DNA of 64,000 bases from an uncultured Flavobacteriaceae bacterium (lineage in GTDB: Bacteria > Bacteroidota > Bacteroidia > Flavobacteriales > Flavobacteriaceae). This document shows positions 24,944-33,613 of the stretch, one piece after another. A model generated the notes under the pieces. It had not been told where the DNA came from, searched no databases, and was given only the letters and a program-made list of their open reading frames with translations. The translations under genes and the position numbers were made by a program. Location: positions 62,001 through 126,000 of the forward strand of contig CANMFO010000006.1 of NCBI GenBank assembly GCA_947497245.1, written 5' to 3'. Every line of letters starts with the position of its first letter. Position 1 is the first letter of the stretch.

Positions 24944-25828
24944 TTATTTGCCCACAACCTGGTTCCTATAAACTCCAGGGGAACAGCCCATGGTTCTCTT
25001 AAAGAATTTTATGAAATAAGAAACATCCTCGAACCCCAATCGGAAAGCCAGCTCTCCGATTTGAACCGGCGTGTACTTCAACATACGTTTCGCCTCCAGA
25101 ACAATCCGCTCCGAAATGAGCTGTGAGGGCGACCTGCCCACTATGGTTTTCGTTATGGTGCCCAGAGTTTTTGAGGAGATATTAAGCATGTCGGCGTATC
25201 CCTTGACCGATAGGCCGGAAGCATAATGGCCTTCGAGGCATTGTTTGAACTTAAAAAACTGGAGCTCGTAATGGCTGTTGAAACCAATATCGGTATTTTC
25301 ATCTTTTTGGTGGACACGCTCCAAGTTGATCAAAAACGATTTCAACAAAAATCGGACGACCTCTTCGTACCCAAAACGAGGTCGGTACGCCAGCTCCTCC
25401 CGAATCAGTGCCAGATAGGAAGCCGCTATCTCAGAAGTCTTTTCATCAATTACGTAGGACGGGCGTTTTGCAGTATTGAAAATATTGTATTTCAAGAAAA
25501 TGTCCACATCGGAATGCATGAAAAAGCTCTCGTTGAAGTGTATCATCCAACCCGTTAGATCAAGGTTTTGATCAAAAAAATGTATTTGGTCCTTGGAAAC
25601 GAACAGTACCGAATTATCTCGTATCGCGTAGGTCTTAAAATCGAGGGTATGTTCTCCGCTTCCCGTTAAGAACCAAATCAGTTGGTAATAACTGTGGGAA
25701 TGAGGTTTGGAGGCCTTTTCCAGGTTCTCTTCCCGGTAGGTTTTCAAATCGTATACCTCGAACTGCAATTTTTCAGGATGGGCCCTGTGCAGATGGTATC
25801 GCTCTATTTTTGGTTTTTGGCCTTGCAT
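24944..25828 (-). CDS. AraC-family transcriptional regulator
   Basis: A 294-residue regulator. The N-terminal half is a cupin-like sensor (KPHSHSYYQLIWFLTGSGEH, with His residues on the barrel). The C-terminal 100 residues hold two helix-turn-helix motifs, GLSVKGYADMLNISSKTLG and IGELAFRLGFEDVSYFIKFF, ending in the family signature GCSPGVYR. The start overlaps the end of the amine oxidase gene by 25 bp, so it is probably co-transcribed with it and may regulate that operon. The inducer is unknown. Confidence 0.9.
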   Translation of the reverse strand: MQGQKPKIERYHLHRAHPEKLQFEVYDLKTYREENLEKASKPHSHSYYQLIWFLTGSGEHTLDFKTYAIRDNSVLFVSKDQIHFFDQNLDLTGWMIHFNESFFMHSDVDIFLKYNIFNTAKRPSYVIDEKTSEIAASYLALIREELAYRPRFGYEEVVRFLLKSFLINLERVHQKDENTDIGFNSHYELQFFKFKQCLEGHYASGLSVKGYADMLNISSKTLGTITKTIVGRSPSQLISERIVLEAKRMLKYTPVQIGELAFRLGFEDVSYFIKFFKRTMGCSPGVYRNQVVGK

Positions 25829-26883
25829 CTACTTCCGAGATTTTGTGTGATTTTATCAACGGCCTGGTTCCCGCTAAAAATAGCTCCATCCATATACCCC
25901 CCATATACCGGTGAAGTCTCGGCACCCGAAAACACCAGCCTGCCTTCCAGATAAGTCTCTTGGAAAACAGGATTGCCATAGGACGGGCTCATATAAATCG
26001 ATTTAATGGTTTCACATGAGGTATTCCGATCTTGCGACCAGTCTTTTTCCTCGTAGCTAAGATAGTGCGCTATTTCTTTGCCCAGGTATGTGATCAAATA
26101 ATCCAATATCCGCTGCTTCCTGGCTTCCGCAGAGACATCACGAAGACCCTCGTTAACGAACCCCATTAACGCATACTGCTTGTTTTGGGTATCGGTATGG
26201 TCATAGAGTTCCGTAACCGCTCCCGCTTGACCGATTACCGTTCCGGATAGGTTTTTTTCTCTCCAGAAGGGCTTTTTGAACGTGAGCCCCACTTTTATCG
26301 CGTTGCTCATCCAGGTATGGGTCCTTTCCATAGCCTGCCCGACCGCCTCCGGCAACTCCGGAAAAAAGGAAATACGGCCCGCAATTTTAGGCGGTACGGT
26401 CACGATCACATTTTCCGATCGAAAGACGCCTTGATCGGTTTCAATGGAAAGCATGTTTGCCGATGCACGGATCGCTGTGACCGTAGTGTCCAGCTTAACC
26501 CTATTTGCAAAAGGCCTTACCAGTGCGTCGACAAGGGCAGTGGAGCTTCCGGCAATCCGGTAGGCCGATGGGGTATTGGGGTCGCTCTCGAAGTAATGCT
26601 CCGGGGCCATGGTACTATAGACCAAAACACTTTGGCCCGTACTGTACTGGTGAAACTTGTCAATTCCAAGTTCTTCCAACAAATTCAGAACCTGATAATG
26701 GTGGTCCTGGAACCAAGTCGCTCCTAAATCAATGCCGCTATGGGTCAATATGCGTCCTCCCACTCGACTCCGCGATTCCAAGACCAAAAAGTCGGTTTCC
26801 CCCATCCCATATAATTTGTGGGAAGCCGTGAGCCCCGACAATCCAGCGCCAACGATAATATATTTGTGGGGTGCTTGGTTCAT
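25804..26883 (-). CDS. Flavin amine oxidase family protein
   Basis: A 359-residue FAD-dependent oxidase of the monoamine oxidase/NAD(P)-binding Rossmann group. The N-terminal dinucleotide fold is YIIVGAGLSGLTASHKLYGM, with the second motif ESRSRVGGRILT and a family-type LGATWFQ segment. The C-terminal FAD contact is LVFSGAETSPVYGGYMDGAI. At 359 residues it is shorter than most MAO proteins (about 450). There is no signal peptide, so it is cytoplasmic. The substrate is unknown. It sits between an SDR and an AraC gene on the same strand. Confidence 0.85.
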   Translation of the reverse strand: MNQAPHKYIIVGAGLSGLTASHKLYGMGETDFLVLESRSRVGGRILTHSGIDLGATWFQDHHYQVLNLLEELGIDKFHQYSTGQSVLVYSTMAPEHYFESDPNTPSAYRIAGSSTALVDALVRPFANRVKLDTTVTAIRASANMLSIETDQGVFRSENVIVTVPPKIAGRISFFPELPEAVGQAMERTHTWMSNAIKVGLTFKKPFWREKNLSGTVIGQAGAVTELYDHTDTQNKQYALMGFVNEGLRDVSAEARKQRILDYLITYLGKEIAHYLSYEEKDWSQDRNTSCETIKSIYMSPSYGNPVFQETYLEGRLVFSGAETSPVYGGYMDGAIFSGNQAVDKITQNLGSRCKAKNQK

Positions 26884-26980
26884 TTTATTCTTTTAAACGG
26901 GGACAACCCAAAGATACTGATAGTTTGATGTAGTCCGAATGGCCCCGGGCAGGCCCATTGCGATATCCGTACTCGGCCGA

Positions 26981-27733
26981 TCAGTTTCTGCCCGACATCA
27001 CACCTCCGTCCGTATCCCAAATTGCGCCGGTAACCCAAGATGCCTTTTCAGAAAGTAAAAAGGAGATGGCATTCGCCACGTCTTGTGGGTTCCCGTACCG
27101 GCCAATGGGATGAAAACCGTGAAAAGCCTGAAGGGCTTCATGTGCCTCCTCCTTCCCCCCAAAAACACTATCGTAGACGGGGGTTTCCACAACGGCCGGA
27201 GAAACCGCGTTGACCCGGATATTGTGGTCCGCCAATTCCATCGCCAAATGCTGCGTTAAAGAATGAAGTCCTGCTTTTTGCATCGAATAGGCGGAGGAGG
27301 GTGTTGCCTTTACCGCTTGCTTGGCCCACATCGAGCCCACATTTACGATCGCACCCCCAGCGCTTGCCGCCATTTTCTTTGCTGCTGTTTGCGTGATGAA
27401 GAAGAACCCCCTGTTCAGGTCCATATAGGAATCGTAGTCGGCGACACTGTGACCCAAAAAAGGCTTTGGGTCAAAAATACCTGAAGCGTTCACCAAATAG
27501 TCCAGGCCATCCCAACCATTGATAATATTGTTCAAAATGGCCATTTCGCCACCATTCGTGATGTCAATTTTATGAGTAAACAGATTTCCTGAGGCGTTGT
27601 TCTTTAACGCTTCCAGTTTTTGGTAATTGGTACCCACCACGTGTACCTCCGTTCCTTGGTTGAGAAGGCTTTTTGCTACGGCCTTTCCTATTCCGCTACT
27701 TCCACCAATAATTAATGCTCTTTTGCCCATCAT
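26981..27733 (-). CDS. SDR-family oxidoreductase
   Basis: A classical short-chain dehydrogenase of 250 residues from ATG 27733 ([17 protein letters not shown]). An upstream start at 27871 adds 46 residues unlike the family and is rejected. The cofactor loop is GGSSGIGK, the NAG-equivalent motif is NASG, the catalytic Tyr and Lys are in YSMQK with an upstream Ser (VNVGSMWA), and the C-terminus ends in the typical DTDGGVMSG. It is probably NAD(P)-dependent with unknown substrate. The amine oxidase gene follows 97 bp later. Confidence 0.9.
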   Translation of the reverse strand: MMGKRALIIGGSSGIGKAVAKSLLNQGTEVHVVGTNYQKLEALKNNASGNLFTHKIDITNGGEMAILNNIINGWDGLDYLVNASGIFDPKPFLGHSVADYDSYMDLNRGFFFITQTAAKKMAASAGGAIVNVGSMWAKQAVKATPSSAYSMQKAGLHSLTQHLAMELADHNIRVNAVSPAVVETPVYDSVFGGKEEAHEALQAFHGFHPIGRYGNPQDVANAISFLLSEKASWVTGAIWDTDGGVMSGRN

Positions 27734-28014
27734 TTGTATTTTTGTGTTTCTATTACATTTAACCTTCCTGCAAAGGTATTGGGGCACACCGGGCGAGGGT
27801 GGTGCATAAAGGAGAATAAATGGTACTATTCGGAACCGAGTACTTTTTGGGGTCCTGACTGTCAGTTCCAAAGAACGGAAACGACCTATGAAAAAAAACG
27901 GTCCACTTTCTGAAATGCACCGGCTGGAAAGTGGTTTTTAAAATAGCTTTGAAATCCATTGAAAAATAAGGTATCAACAGACAAATTGACCATATTGTTT
28001 ATGCCGTTTCCGAC

Positions 28015-28602
28015 TTGGACCGTGCCATGTCCGATTTTGAACAAAAATTGGGGGTCCGCCCTATTTTTGGAGGATACCATAGCACACAGGGCACAAAGAA
28101 CGCATTGGTCAATCTGGACAATGGAAGATATCTGGAGCTTTTAGCGGCCGGCGGGTCCAATAAAAGGATCCGGCCACGGAGGTGGATGGGCATTGACCTT
28201 TTGACCAAGGACCAACTTACGCGCTGGGCCCTAAAGTCGGATCGATTGGAAAAAGACAGCAGGGTCGTAAAAAAGTGGCGGTCCGGTATGGGCAACGTTC
28301 AAGATGGGAGTCGGAACACTGCCCAAGGCTCCCTTTTAAAGTGGAAACTGGCCATGCCACTGTCCGAACCCGAAGTGGAAATTGTCCCGTTTATGGTGGA
28401 TTGGAGTGAAACGGAAGCCCATCCGACCGACGAAATGCCCGATATGCATTGTGAGTTGGTCCATTTGCACGCGGCGCATCCCGATCCCGAGCGGTGCAGT
28501 GCAATATTGGAAAACCTAGGATTGGTTTTCCAAATAGAAGAGTCAAGTGAAATCCAACTGAACGCAGTGATAAAATGCCCCAAAGGGCTCGTAACAATCT
28601 AG
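28015..28602 (+). CDS. VOC/glyoxalase-like protein, start codon unclear
   Basis: A VOC-fold protein (Glyoxalase-like) of 195 residues if TTG 28015 is used. The conserved first beta strand and metal-type His (QIDHIVYAVSDLDRAMSDF) begin upstream of that TTG, in the same frame from 27979. That frame is open only back to a TAA at 27967-27969 and has no ATG, GTG or TTG before 28015. Either a rare start (ATC 27973 or ATT) is used, or the original start was lost. The rest of the protein looks intact to the stop. Function is unknown. An SDR gene is divergent and a lipoprotein gene follows 23 bp downstream. Confidence 0.6.
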   Translation: MDRAMSDFEQKLGVRPIFGGYHSTQGTKNALVNLDNGRYLELLAAGGSNKRIRPRRWMGIDLLTKDQLTRWALKSDRLEKDSRVVKKWRSGMGNVQDGSRNTAQGSLLKWKLAMPLSEPEVEIVPFMVDWSETEAHPTDEMPDMHCELVHLHAAHPDPERCSAILENLGLVFQIEESSEIQLNAVIKCPKGLVTI

Positions 28603-28625
28603 GAAAGTATCCGAAAAAATGACTT

Positions 28626-29435
28626 ATGAAATACAACAGAATATTGGTGCCCGTTCTTATACTATGGTCTTTTGCCTCTTGCAACCCCAAGGAGAAAAGT
28701 GGAAAAAAAGAAGCTTCCCACCCTGGAAAAACAGAAGCAACGATATCGACGGAGGAAAAGATGGACCAAGCGGAAGTCCTTACGGCGGAGACAATTCAGG
28801 CCCACGGAGGCAGTCTTTATGACGAAGCGTTCTATGGATTTACCTTTCGAAAAAAGCAGTACACCTTTCAAAATAGAAAGGGGTCGTACACCTACACGGT
28901 CAAAAGTGGTGACCAAGGGAAAGAAATACAGGATGTTTTGGAAAACGGCGTCCTGACACGAACCATAAATGGAAGCGCTACACCTCTTTCTGAAAAAGAA
29001 ATCGCCAAATATTTCGAGGCCCTGAATTCGGTTGTCTACTTTGTCACCTTGCCCCATAAGCTAAAGGACAGGGCCGTGAACAAAACATATGAAGGCCCAA
29101 CCATGATCAAAGGGCGGGCCTACGATGTTCTGGGTATTGGCTTTGATCAAGATGGGGGTGGCGTGGACTACGATGACCAATTTCATTATTGGATCAACAA
29201 AGAGACAAAAACCATCGATTATTTGGCGTACAGTTATAGTACCAACGAGGGCGGGGTACGCTTTCGAAGTGCCTATAATCCAAGAACGGTGGGCGGCATC
29301 CGTTTTCAGGACTACATCAATTATGAAGCTCCGATCGGAACCCCTTTGAAGGACCTACCAGCGCTATACGAAACTGGGGCTTTGAAAGAACTTTCCAGAA
29401 TAATCACCGAAAATGTGGTCGATTTAAAGCAATGA
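28626..29435 (+). CDS. Lipoprotein of unknown function (DUF6503-like)
   Basis: A 269-residue protein with a lipoprotein signal (MKYNRILVPVLILWSFASC). A Lys/Glu-rich linker (about 20-50) is followed by a beta-rich domain opening IQAHGGSLYDEAFYGFTFRK and including DVLGIGFDQDGGGVDYDD and FRSAYNPRTVGGIRFQDY. The pattern resembles a Bacteroidota family annotated DUF6503, though this is from memory and not checked. It is probably a periplasmic or outer-membrane lipoprotein. It may be co-transcribed with the VOC gene. Confidence 0.65.
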   Translation: MKYNRILVPVLILWSFASCNPKEKSGKKEASHPGKTEATISTEEKMDQAEVLTAETIQAHGGSLYDEAFYGFTFRKKQYTFQNRKGSYTYTVKSGDQGKEIQDVLENGVLTRTINGSATPLSEKEIAKYFEALNSVVYFVTLPHKLKDRAVNKTYEGPTMIKGRAYDVLGIGFDQDGGGVDYDDQFHYWINKETKTIDYLAYSYSTNEGGVRFRSAYNPRTVGGIRFQDYINYEAPIGTPLKDLPALYETGALKELSRIITENVVDLKQ

Positions 29436-29554
29436 ACTTGGATTTCCTGTCATCCCGGAAATTTATCTTTGGGTCATTTTAGGGGTTCAAGTTATCCTTG
29501 CCCTACCCAAAGGGACAAATGGTTAGTTTACGCAGCCCTCCAAAACAGCGGTAA

Positions 29555-30041
29555 CCCCTCAACGGAAATGCTCAATATTTGTTGCAAAAATTCCCTGGCA
29601 AAGGGGGCTGGATCTATGCGGCCCTACCTGAAATTCCACAGAACGGGAACGGTCCATTTTGTTGGTAAGGGTGAAGGGCAGAATTGATGTATTTGAACTA
29701 AAGCAGTACAACCTCGTGCCATGGGCGTTGGAAAGTTGTTGCTCCCTGAGAGGGCGGAGATTCGGAAAAAATCAAAAAAAAAGGCGGGTGATTATGTGCA
29801 TGTCATACTTTATCCCGATGAATCCGTCCCTGAAATTCCCAGTGAAATCATTGATTGTTCCCAAAACGGGCCCAAGGCCGTGTACGAAACCTTTCTGGCC
29901 TTTACCGATGGGGTACGGAAAGCCTATCTGGATCGGATTTACCGAGCAAAGACAGAGAACACCAAAGCCCGTCGTATATTACGTATGATGGACCGAGTTC
30001 AAAAGAAATTGAGGTTTTACGACCAAGGGGAAGCCCATTGA
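29555..30041 (+). pseudogene. Frameshifted YdeI/DUF1905-type gene
   Basis: Three reading frames together give one DUF1905 plus YdeI (OmpD-associated)-type protein. Frame 1 reads QYLLQKFPGKGGWIYAALPE from 29573. After a lost base near 29660-29665, frame 2 reads VRVKGRIDVFELKQYNLVP. After a second lost base near 29717-29721, frame 3 reads MGVGKLLLPERAEIRK through AGDYVHVILYPDESVPEIP to the stop at 30041. No start codon is visible before QYLL, since a TAA lies at 29552. The 106-residue final frame could be mistaken for an intact gene but is only the C-terminal two-thirds. Confidence 0.75.
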
Positions 30042-30128
30042 CCCCTTTTGTCCGCGCTCCTGTAACAAAAACGATTTTCCAGCGTCAAACCGACTGATGT
30101 TCCCCCGAATTGATCAAAACCGGCTAAA

Positions 30129-32024
30129 ATGACTCCTTTGCGCAAAACCCTTTCCGCGGCTTTCCTCTTGTTCTCTTTTTGTTTACAAATGCAGGTATCG
30201 GCCCAGGGAACGGATGAAAAGTCTGAAACTCCCACTACCATTGCCGAACTTCAAAGCGAGATAGAAAAAATATTGGAGGAAACCGGAGTCCCGGCAGCCG
30301 GGGTGGCCCTGGTCGACAAAGACAGCATCATTTGGACGGCCGGTTTAGGACTGGCCGATCTTGAAAGGGAAATTGCGGCCGATGAAAACACAATGTTCCG
30401 GATAGGATCGACCTCAAAAATGTTCGTATCCCTGGCCATTCTCAAGCTCCAGGAAGAAAAAAGAGTAAGCCTTAAGGACAAGGTCAGGAATCTGATTCCG
30501 GAAATTGAGTTTCAGAACCCCTGGGAGGATACCGACCCTATCCTAGTTGAACAGCTCTTGGAGCATACCACAGGGTGGGACGACATTCATCTCACGGAAT
30601 ATGCGCTCGACGCGACCGGTCTCAGCTTAAAACAGGGGTTGGACTACCACCCGCATTCCCGCAGCTCGCGCTGGGTACCGGGGACCAGGATGTCGTATTG
30701 CAACTCGGGTCCTCCCGTTGCGGCCTATATCGTTGAAAAAATTACAGAACAGCCTTTTGAAGAGTATATACAGGATAACTTTTTTCAGCCCATGGGCATG
30801 GAAAGCGCCACTTTTTTCGAGACGGACCGGTACCGGAAACGGGGCGCCACGCTGTATCTTAAAGGGGAACCACAGCCGTATTGGAACATCATCCTACGCC
30901 CATCGGGTGCCATCAACGCCTCACCAAAGGATATGGCCAAAATGTTGAAGTTTCTTATCCAAAGAGGGCAGGTAGACAGTCTTCAACTGATCAACGAAAC
31001 CTCCCTGATCCGAATGGAAAACCCCTCAAGTACGGTTGGTGCACGGGCGGGACTTGAAAATGGCTATGGCCTTTCGAACTATTCTTCGCCCCATAAAAGT
31101 TTTGTGTATCAGGGGCACAACGGAGGTGTAAACGGAGGATTGACGGATTTCGCCTACCTTCCGAGCCACGGAGTGGGGTACGTGGTCATGATCAATTCGG
31201 GCAACGGGGGCGCATTGAATCGCATTGCCACCTTGATACGTGATTTTCAGACCGACCATTTCCGTTCGGACAAAGTAGAAAACAACTTGGGCGGAACACT
31301 AGCGGACGATGCGATTTCAGGTTATTATGTCCCCATCAATCCACGAACGCAAATGGTGTATTACTTGGAGCGTATTATTGGCATAAGGCGACTAAAGGCC
31401 AAGAATAATTTTGTCCGTATCAACGGCCTCCTCGGTGGAAGTGCCCAAATCTATACTCCTCTAAAAAATGGAGCCTATGCCTCTTCGGAAACGGGAAAGG
31501 TGAATATGGTCAAGGCCAAAGATCCGATTGCCGGAGAGGTACTCCATGTGGCCGGGTATGGTGGTGCCCAAGTATTCAAACGGGTTTCCGCATGGCTTGT
31601 TTTTGGGCAGCTTGCCATATTGGCCTTATGGCTCCTTTATCTTTTGGCAATGGTAGTTTTCGGAAGTATATGGTTCTTTTTGTATGGAATCGGCAGGGTT
31701 CCCAAAAGACCCCACATCGACCTCCGGCTGTGGCCTTATATTACGGGCATGCTCCTTGTGGTGGCGCAAGTCTTCGTTGCGATAGGCAGTTCCGACCCGT
31801 TTGGTATTCTTGCTACCCCCGGCTTTATATCAATTTCGATCATGCTGCTTACAATCTGTTTTGCTTGGGCTTCCGTATGGTCCGTAGTGAAACTGATCCG
31901 TGGTCGACGGGCAAAAATCAACAGGCACGTATATGGGCATTTGGTTGTTTTTTCATGCCTTAATTTGATCGTAACTTGCTATTTACTATGGCACGGGGTG
32001 ATTGGAATCCAACTTTGGAATTAG
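30129..32024 (+). CDS. Serine hydrolase (class C beta-lactamase-like) with membrane tail
   Basis: A 631-residue exported protein with a signal peptide (MTPLRKTLSAAFLLFSFCLQ, cleaved after VSA). The beta-lactamase/transpeptidase-like domain spans about 40-370, with the active-site motif STSK at 94-97 and YCN at 190-192. Residues about 480-631 contain four hydrophobic helices, so the enzyme is tethered to the membrane. Family members act as D-aminopeptidases, esterases or beta-lactamases; a true beta-lactamase role is not implied. It lies 7 kb downstream of the B1 enzyme. Confidence 0.85.
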   Translation: MTPLRKTLSAAFLLFSFCLQMQVSAQGTDEKSETPTTIAELQSEIEKILEETGVPAAGVALVDKDSIIWTAGLGLADLEREIAADENTMFRIGSTSKMFVSLAILKLQEEKRVSLKDKVRNLIPEIEFQNPWEDTDPILVEQLLEHTTGWDDIHLTEYALDATGLSLKQGLDYHPHSRSSRWVPGTRMSYCNSGPPVAAYIVEKITEQPFEEYIQDNFFQPMGMESATFFETDRYRKRGATLYLKGEPQPYWNIILRPSGAINASPKDMAKMLKFLIQRGQVDSLQLINETSLIRMENPSSTVGARAGLENGYGLSNYSSPHKSFVYQGHNGGVNGGLTDFAYLPSHGVGYVVMINSGNGGALNRIATLIRDFQTDHFRSDKVENNLGGTLADDAISGYYVPINPRTQMVYYLERIIGIRRLKAKNNFVRINGLLGGSAQIYTPLKNGAYASSETGKVNMVKAKDPIAGEVLHVAGYGGAQVFKRVSAWLVFGQLAILALWLLYLLAMVVFGSIWFFLYGIGRVPKRPHIDLRLWPYITGMLLVVAQVFVAIGSSDPFGILATPGFISISIMLLTICFAWASVWSVVKLIRGRRAKINRHVYGHLVVFSCLNLIVTCYLLWHGVIGIQLWN

Positions 32025-32265
32025 CCCTCTTCCAACTCGAAGTGGATCATTTGAGTTGTCCCTTCCACCCCTATCTTCTCTCCAAAAGAGTAGCTGTGCG
32101 GTCCATGACGGCAGCCGTCCGATCTCCTTGGGCCACGAAAAAGGGTGGGTCGTGGTTCGGAACACGTCTTGAAAACCGGTTTTTGCCAGGTCGAATCGGC
32201 CAATTCGACAAGGAATACGACTTGACTCCTTTTGAATCGTCCATTTTTACTTTAACATAAAAATT
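32025..32265. other. Gene-free stretch, possible degraded coding sequence on minus strand
   Basis: No recognisable gene lies here. On the minus strand three frames give short protein-like pieces in sequence (MDDSKGVKSYSLSNWP, FFVAQGDRTAAVMDRTATLL, IGVEGTTQMIHFELEEG) ending at a stop overlapping the serine hydrolase stop. This looks like a small frameshifted gene, but I cannot name a family. Confidence 0.3.
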
Positions 32266-32287
32266 ATTTAAATTTAGTCTAAATAAA
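32266..32287 (+). promoter_or_regulatory. Palindromic operator 1 of the imelysin operon
   Basis: A 22-bp element centred on the perfect 13-bp palindrome ATTTAGTCTAAAT (32272-32284). It recurs with one mismatch 61 bp downstream. It overlaps the region just upstream of the -33 element. The half-site TTTAG resembles boxes of DtxR/MntR-type metal regulators; the actual regulator is unknown. Confidence 0.65.
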
Positions 32288-32288
32288 C

Positions 32289-32319
32289 TTGTTTGGTTTT
32301 GTGCTGGTGAATATATTTG
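32289..32319 (+). promoter_or_regulatory. Promoter of the imelysin operon
   Basis: TTG at 32289-32291, a 20-bp spacer and TATATTTG at 32312-32319 match the Bacteroidota -33/-7 consensus. It lies between the two operators and 36 bp before the imelysin start. Confidence 0.7.
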
Positions 32320-32326
32320 CGCCTCT

Positions 32327-32348
32327 ATTTAAATTAAGTCTAAATAAA
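32327..32348 (+). promoter_or_regulatory. Palindromic operator 2 of the imelysin operon
   Basis: A second copy of the 22-bp element, core ATTAAGTCTAAAT at 32333-32345, with a single mismatch to copy 1. It lies between the -7 box and the ATG at 32355, a position suited to repression. Confidence 0.65.
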
Positions 32349-32354
32349 AACACC

Positions 32355-33542
32355 ATGAAACAAACACCCACTCCCTTTTATTTTTTAATGGCATTTGCCT
32401 TTATTGTCCTCGGCTGTTCGAACGATGACGGCAATGGCGGCCCCACCCCGCCCATCGTCGATCAAGTTGAAAAGTCGGCCGTTATGGCAACCTACGCCAA
32501 CTTGGTATTTCAGAACTACCAGGATTCATACGATGCCGCAAAACTGCTGCAAACCGCCATCAACACTTTTGTGGCCGACCCTACCGAAGTTAATTTCGAA
32601 GCGGCAAGAACAGCATGGAAAGCGGCCCGTGAGCCTTATGGGCAGACAGAAGCTTTTCGATTTGCCAGCGGCCCGATCGACGACAACGATGGCCCGGAAG
32701 GCCTATTGAATGCATGGCCCTTGGACGAAAACTATGTGGATTATGTGGAAGGTGCGGATTTGTCGGGCATTATCAATGACCCCCTTACCTTTCCCACCAT
32801 AGACAAAACCACGCTGGAAGGCCTGAATGAGGTAGGTGGGGAATCCAACATCAGCGTGGGATATCATGCCATAGAGTTCCTACTTTGGGGACAGGACAAT
32901 TCCGATCCATCCGAAAAAATCTCGGGTCTGCGTCCATACACCGATTTCGTGGACGGCGGTACCGCTGCCAACCAAGCTAGAAGAAGGGACTATTTGACCG
33001 TATGTGCAGAACTACTGCTGGACCACTTGCAGCTCATGTTGGACGAATGGAAACCAGACGGCACCTATCGTCCTACATTTTTGGCGCTGGACGGGGATAC
33101 CGCATTAAAAAACATACTCACCGGAATCTCTACCCTGGCCAAATCGGAACTGGCCGGCGAGCGCGTTTTCGTTGCCTATGACAATCAGGACCAAGAAGAT
33201 GAACACTCTTGTTTCAGCGACAACACCCATAGGGACCTCCGATTGAACCTTGCAGGGATCGCCAATGTCTTCCGTGGAAGCTATGCTTCGGTCAGTGGGG
33301 CCTCATTGGAAGATTTGATCGCGGAGAAGGATGCCACCCTGGGTGCCGAAATAACTGCGCAATTGGCAGCTGCCGAAACTACGGTCAATGCCACCGCAAC
33401 GCCCTTCGATTTCGCCATCTCCGACAGTTCGGAAAGACCAAAGGTACTTGAAGCGGTGAACGCCCTGCGGACCTTGGGAGATAAGTTTGTGGAAGGGGGA
33501 GCCGCTCTGGGCATCACGGTATCATCTGATTTGCCCGAATAA
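32355..33542 (+). CDS. Imelysin-family lipoprotein (EfeO/IrpA type), first copy
   Basis: 395 residues from ATG 32355 (MKQTPTPFYFLMAFAFIVLG before the lipobox Cys). An earlier in-frame start would run through the operator. The protein is the helical imelysin-peptidase/insulin-cleaving membrane protease domain, with WKAAREPYGQTEAFRFASGP and the signature GYHAIEFLLWGQD carrying the HxxE-type motif. Imelysins are surface or periplasmic proteins linked to iron uptake, although peptidase activity is doubtful. It is the first gene of a four-gene operon behind twin palindromic operators, which fits metal-responsive control. Confidence 0.92.
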   Translation: MKQTPTPFYFLMAFAFIVLGCSNDDGNGGPTPPIVDQVEKSAVMATYANLVFQNYQDSYDAAKLLQTAINTFVADPTEVNFEAARTAWKAAREPYGQTEAFRFASGPIDDNDGPEGLLNAWPLDENYVDYVEGADLSGIINDPLTFPTIDKTTLEGLNEVGGESNISVGYHAIEFLLWGQDNSDPSEKISGLRPYTDFVDGGTAANQARRRDYLTVCAELLLDHLQLMLDEWKPDGTYRPTFLALDGDTALKNILTGISTLAKSELAGERVFVAYDNQDQEDEHSCFSDNTHRDLRLNLAGIANVFRGSYASVSGASLEDLIAEKDATLGAEITAQLAAAETTVNATATPFDFAISDSSERPKVLEAVNALRTLGDKFVEGGAALGITVSSDLPE

Positions 33543-33613
33543 GAACAATTTATACGATGGACAAAATCGGGATCCTTGGCCAAGGGGATTTCCCAATAGA
33601 AAACGAAATACGT

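Noticed and set aside
29721-30041. Intact 106-residue YdeI-like gene
   Set aside because: Family N-terminus is encoded upstream in two other frames, so this is a fragment of a pseudogene.
22555-32024. Genomic island or transposon carrying the beta-lactamase
   Set aside because: No integrase, transposase, inverted repeats or target-site duplication could be seen, and base composition does not obviously change.
31976-32260. 94-residue plus-strand gene
   Set aside because: Overlaps the serine hydrolase end, has no family pattern, and the opposite strand looks more protein-like.
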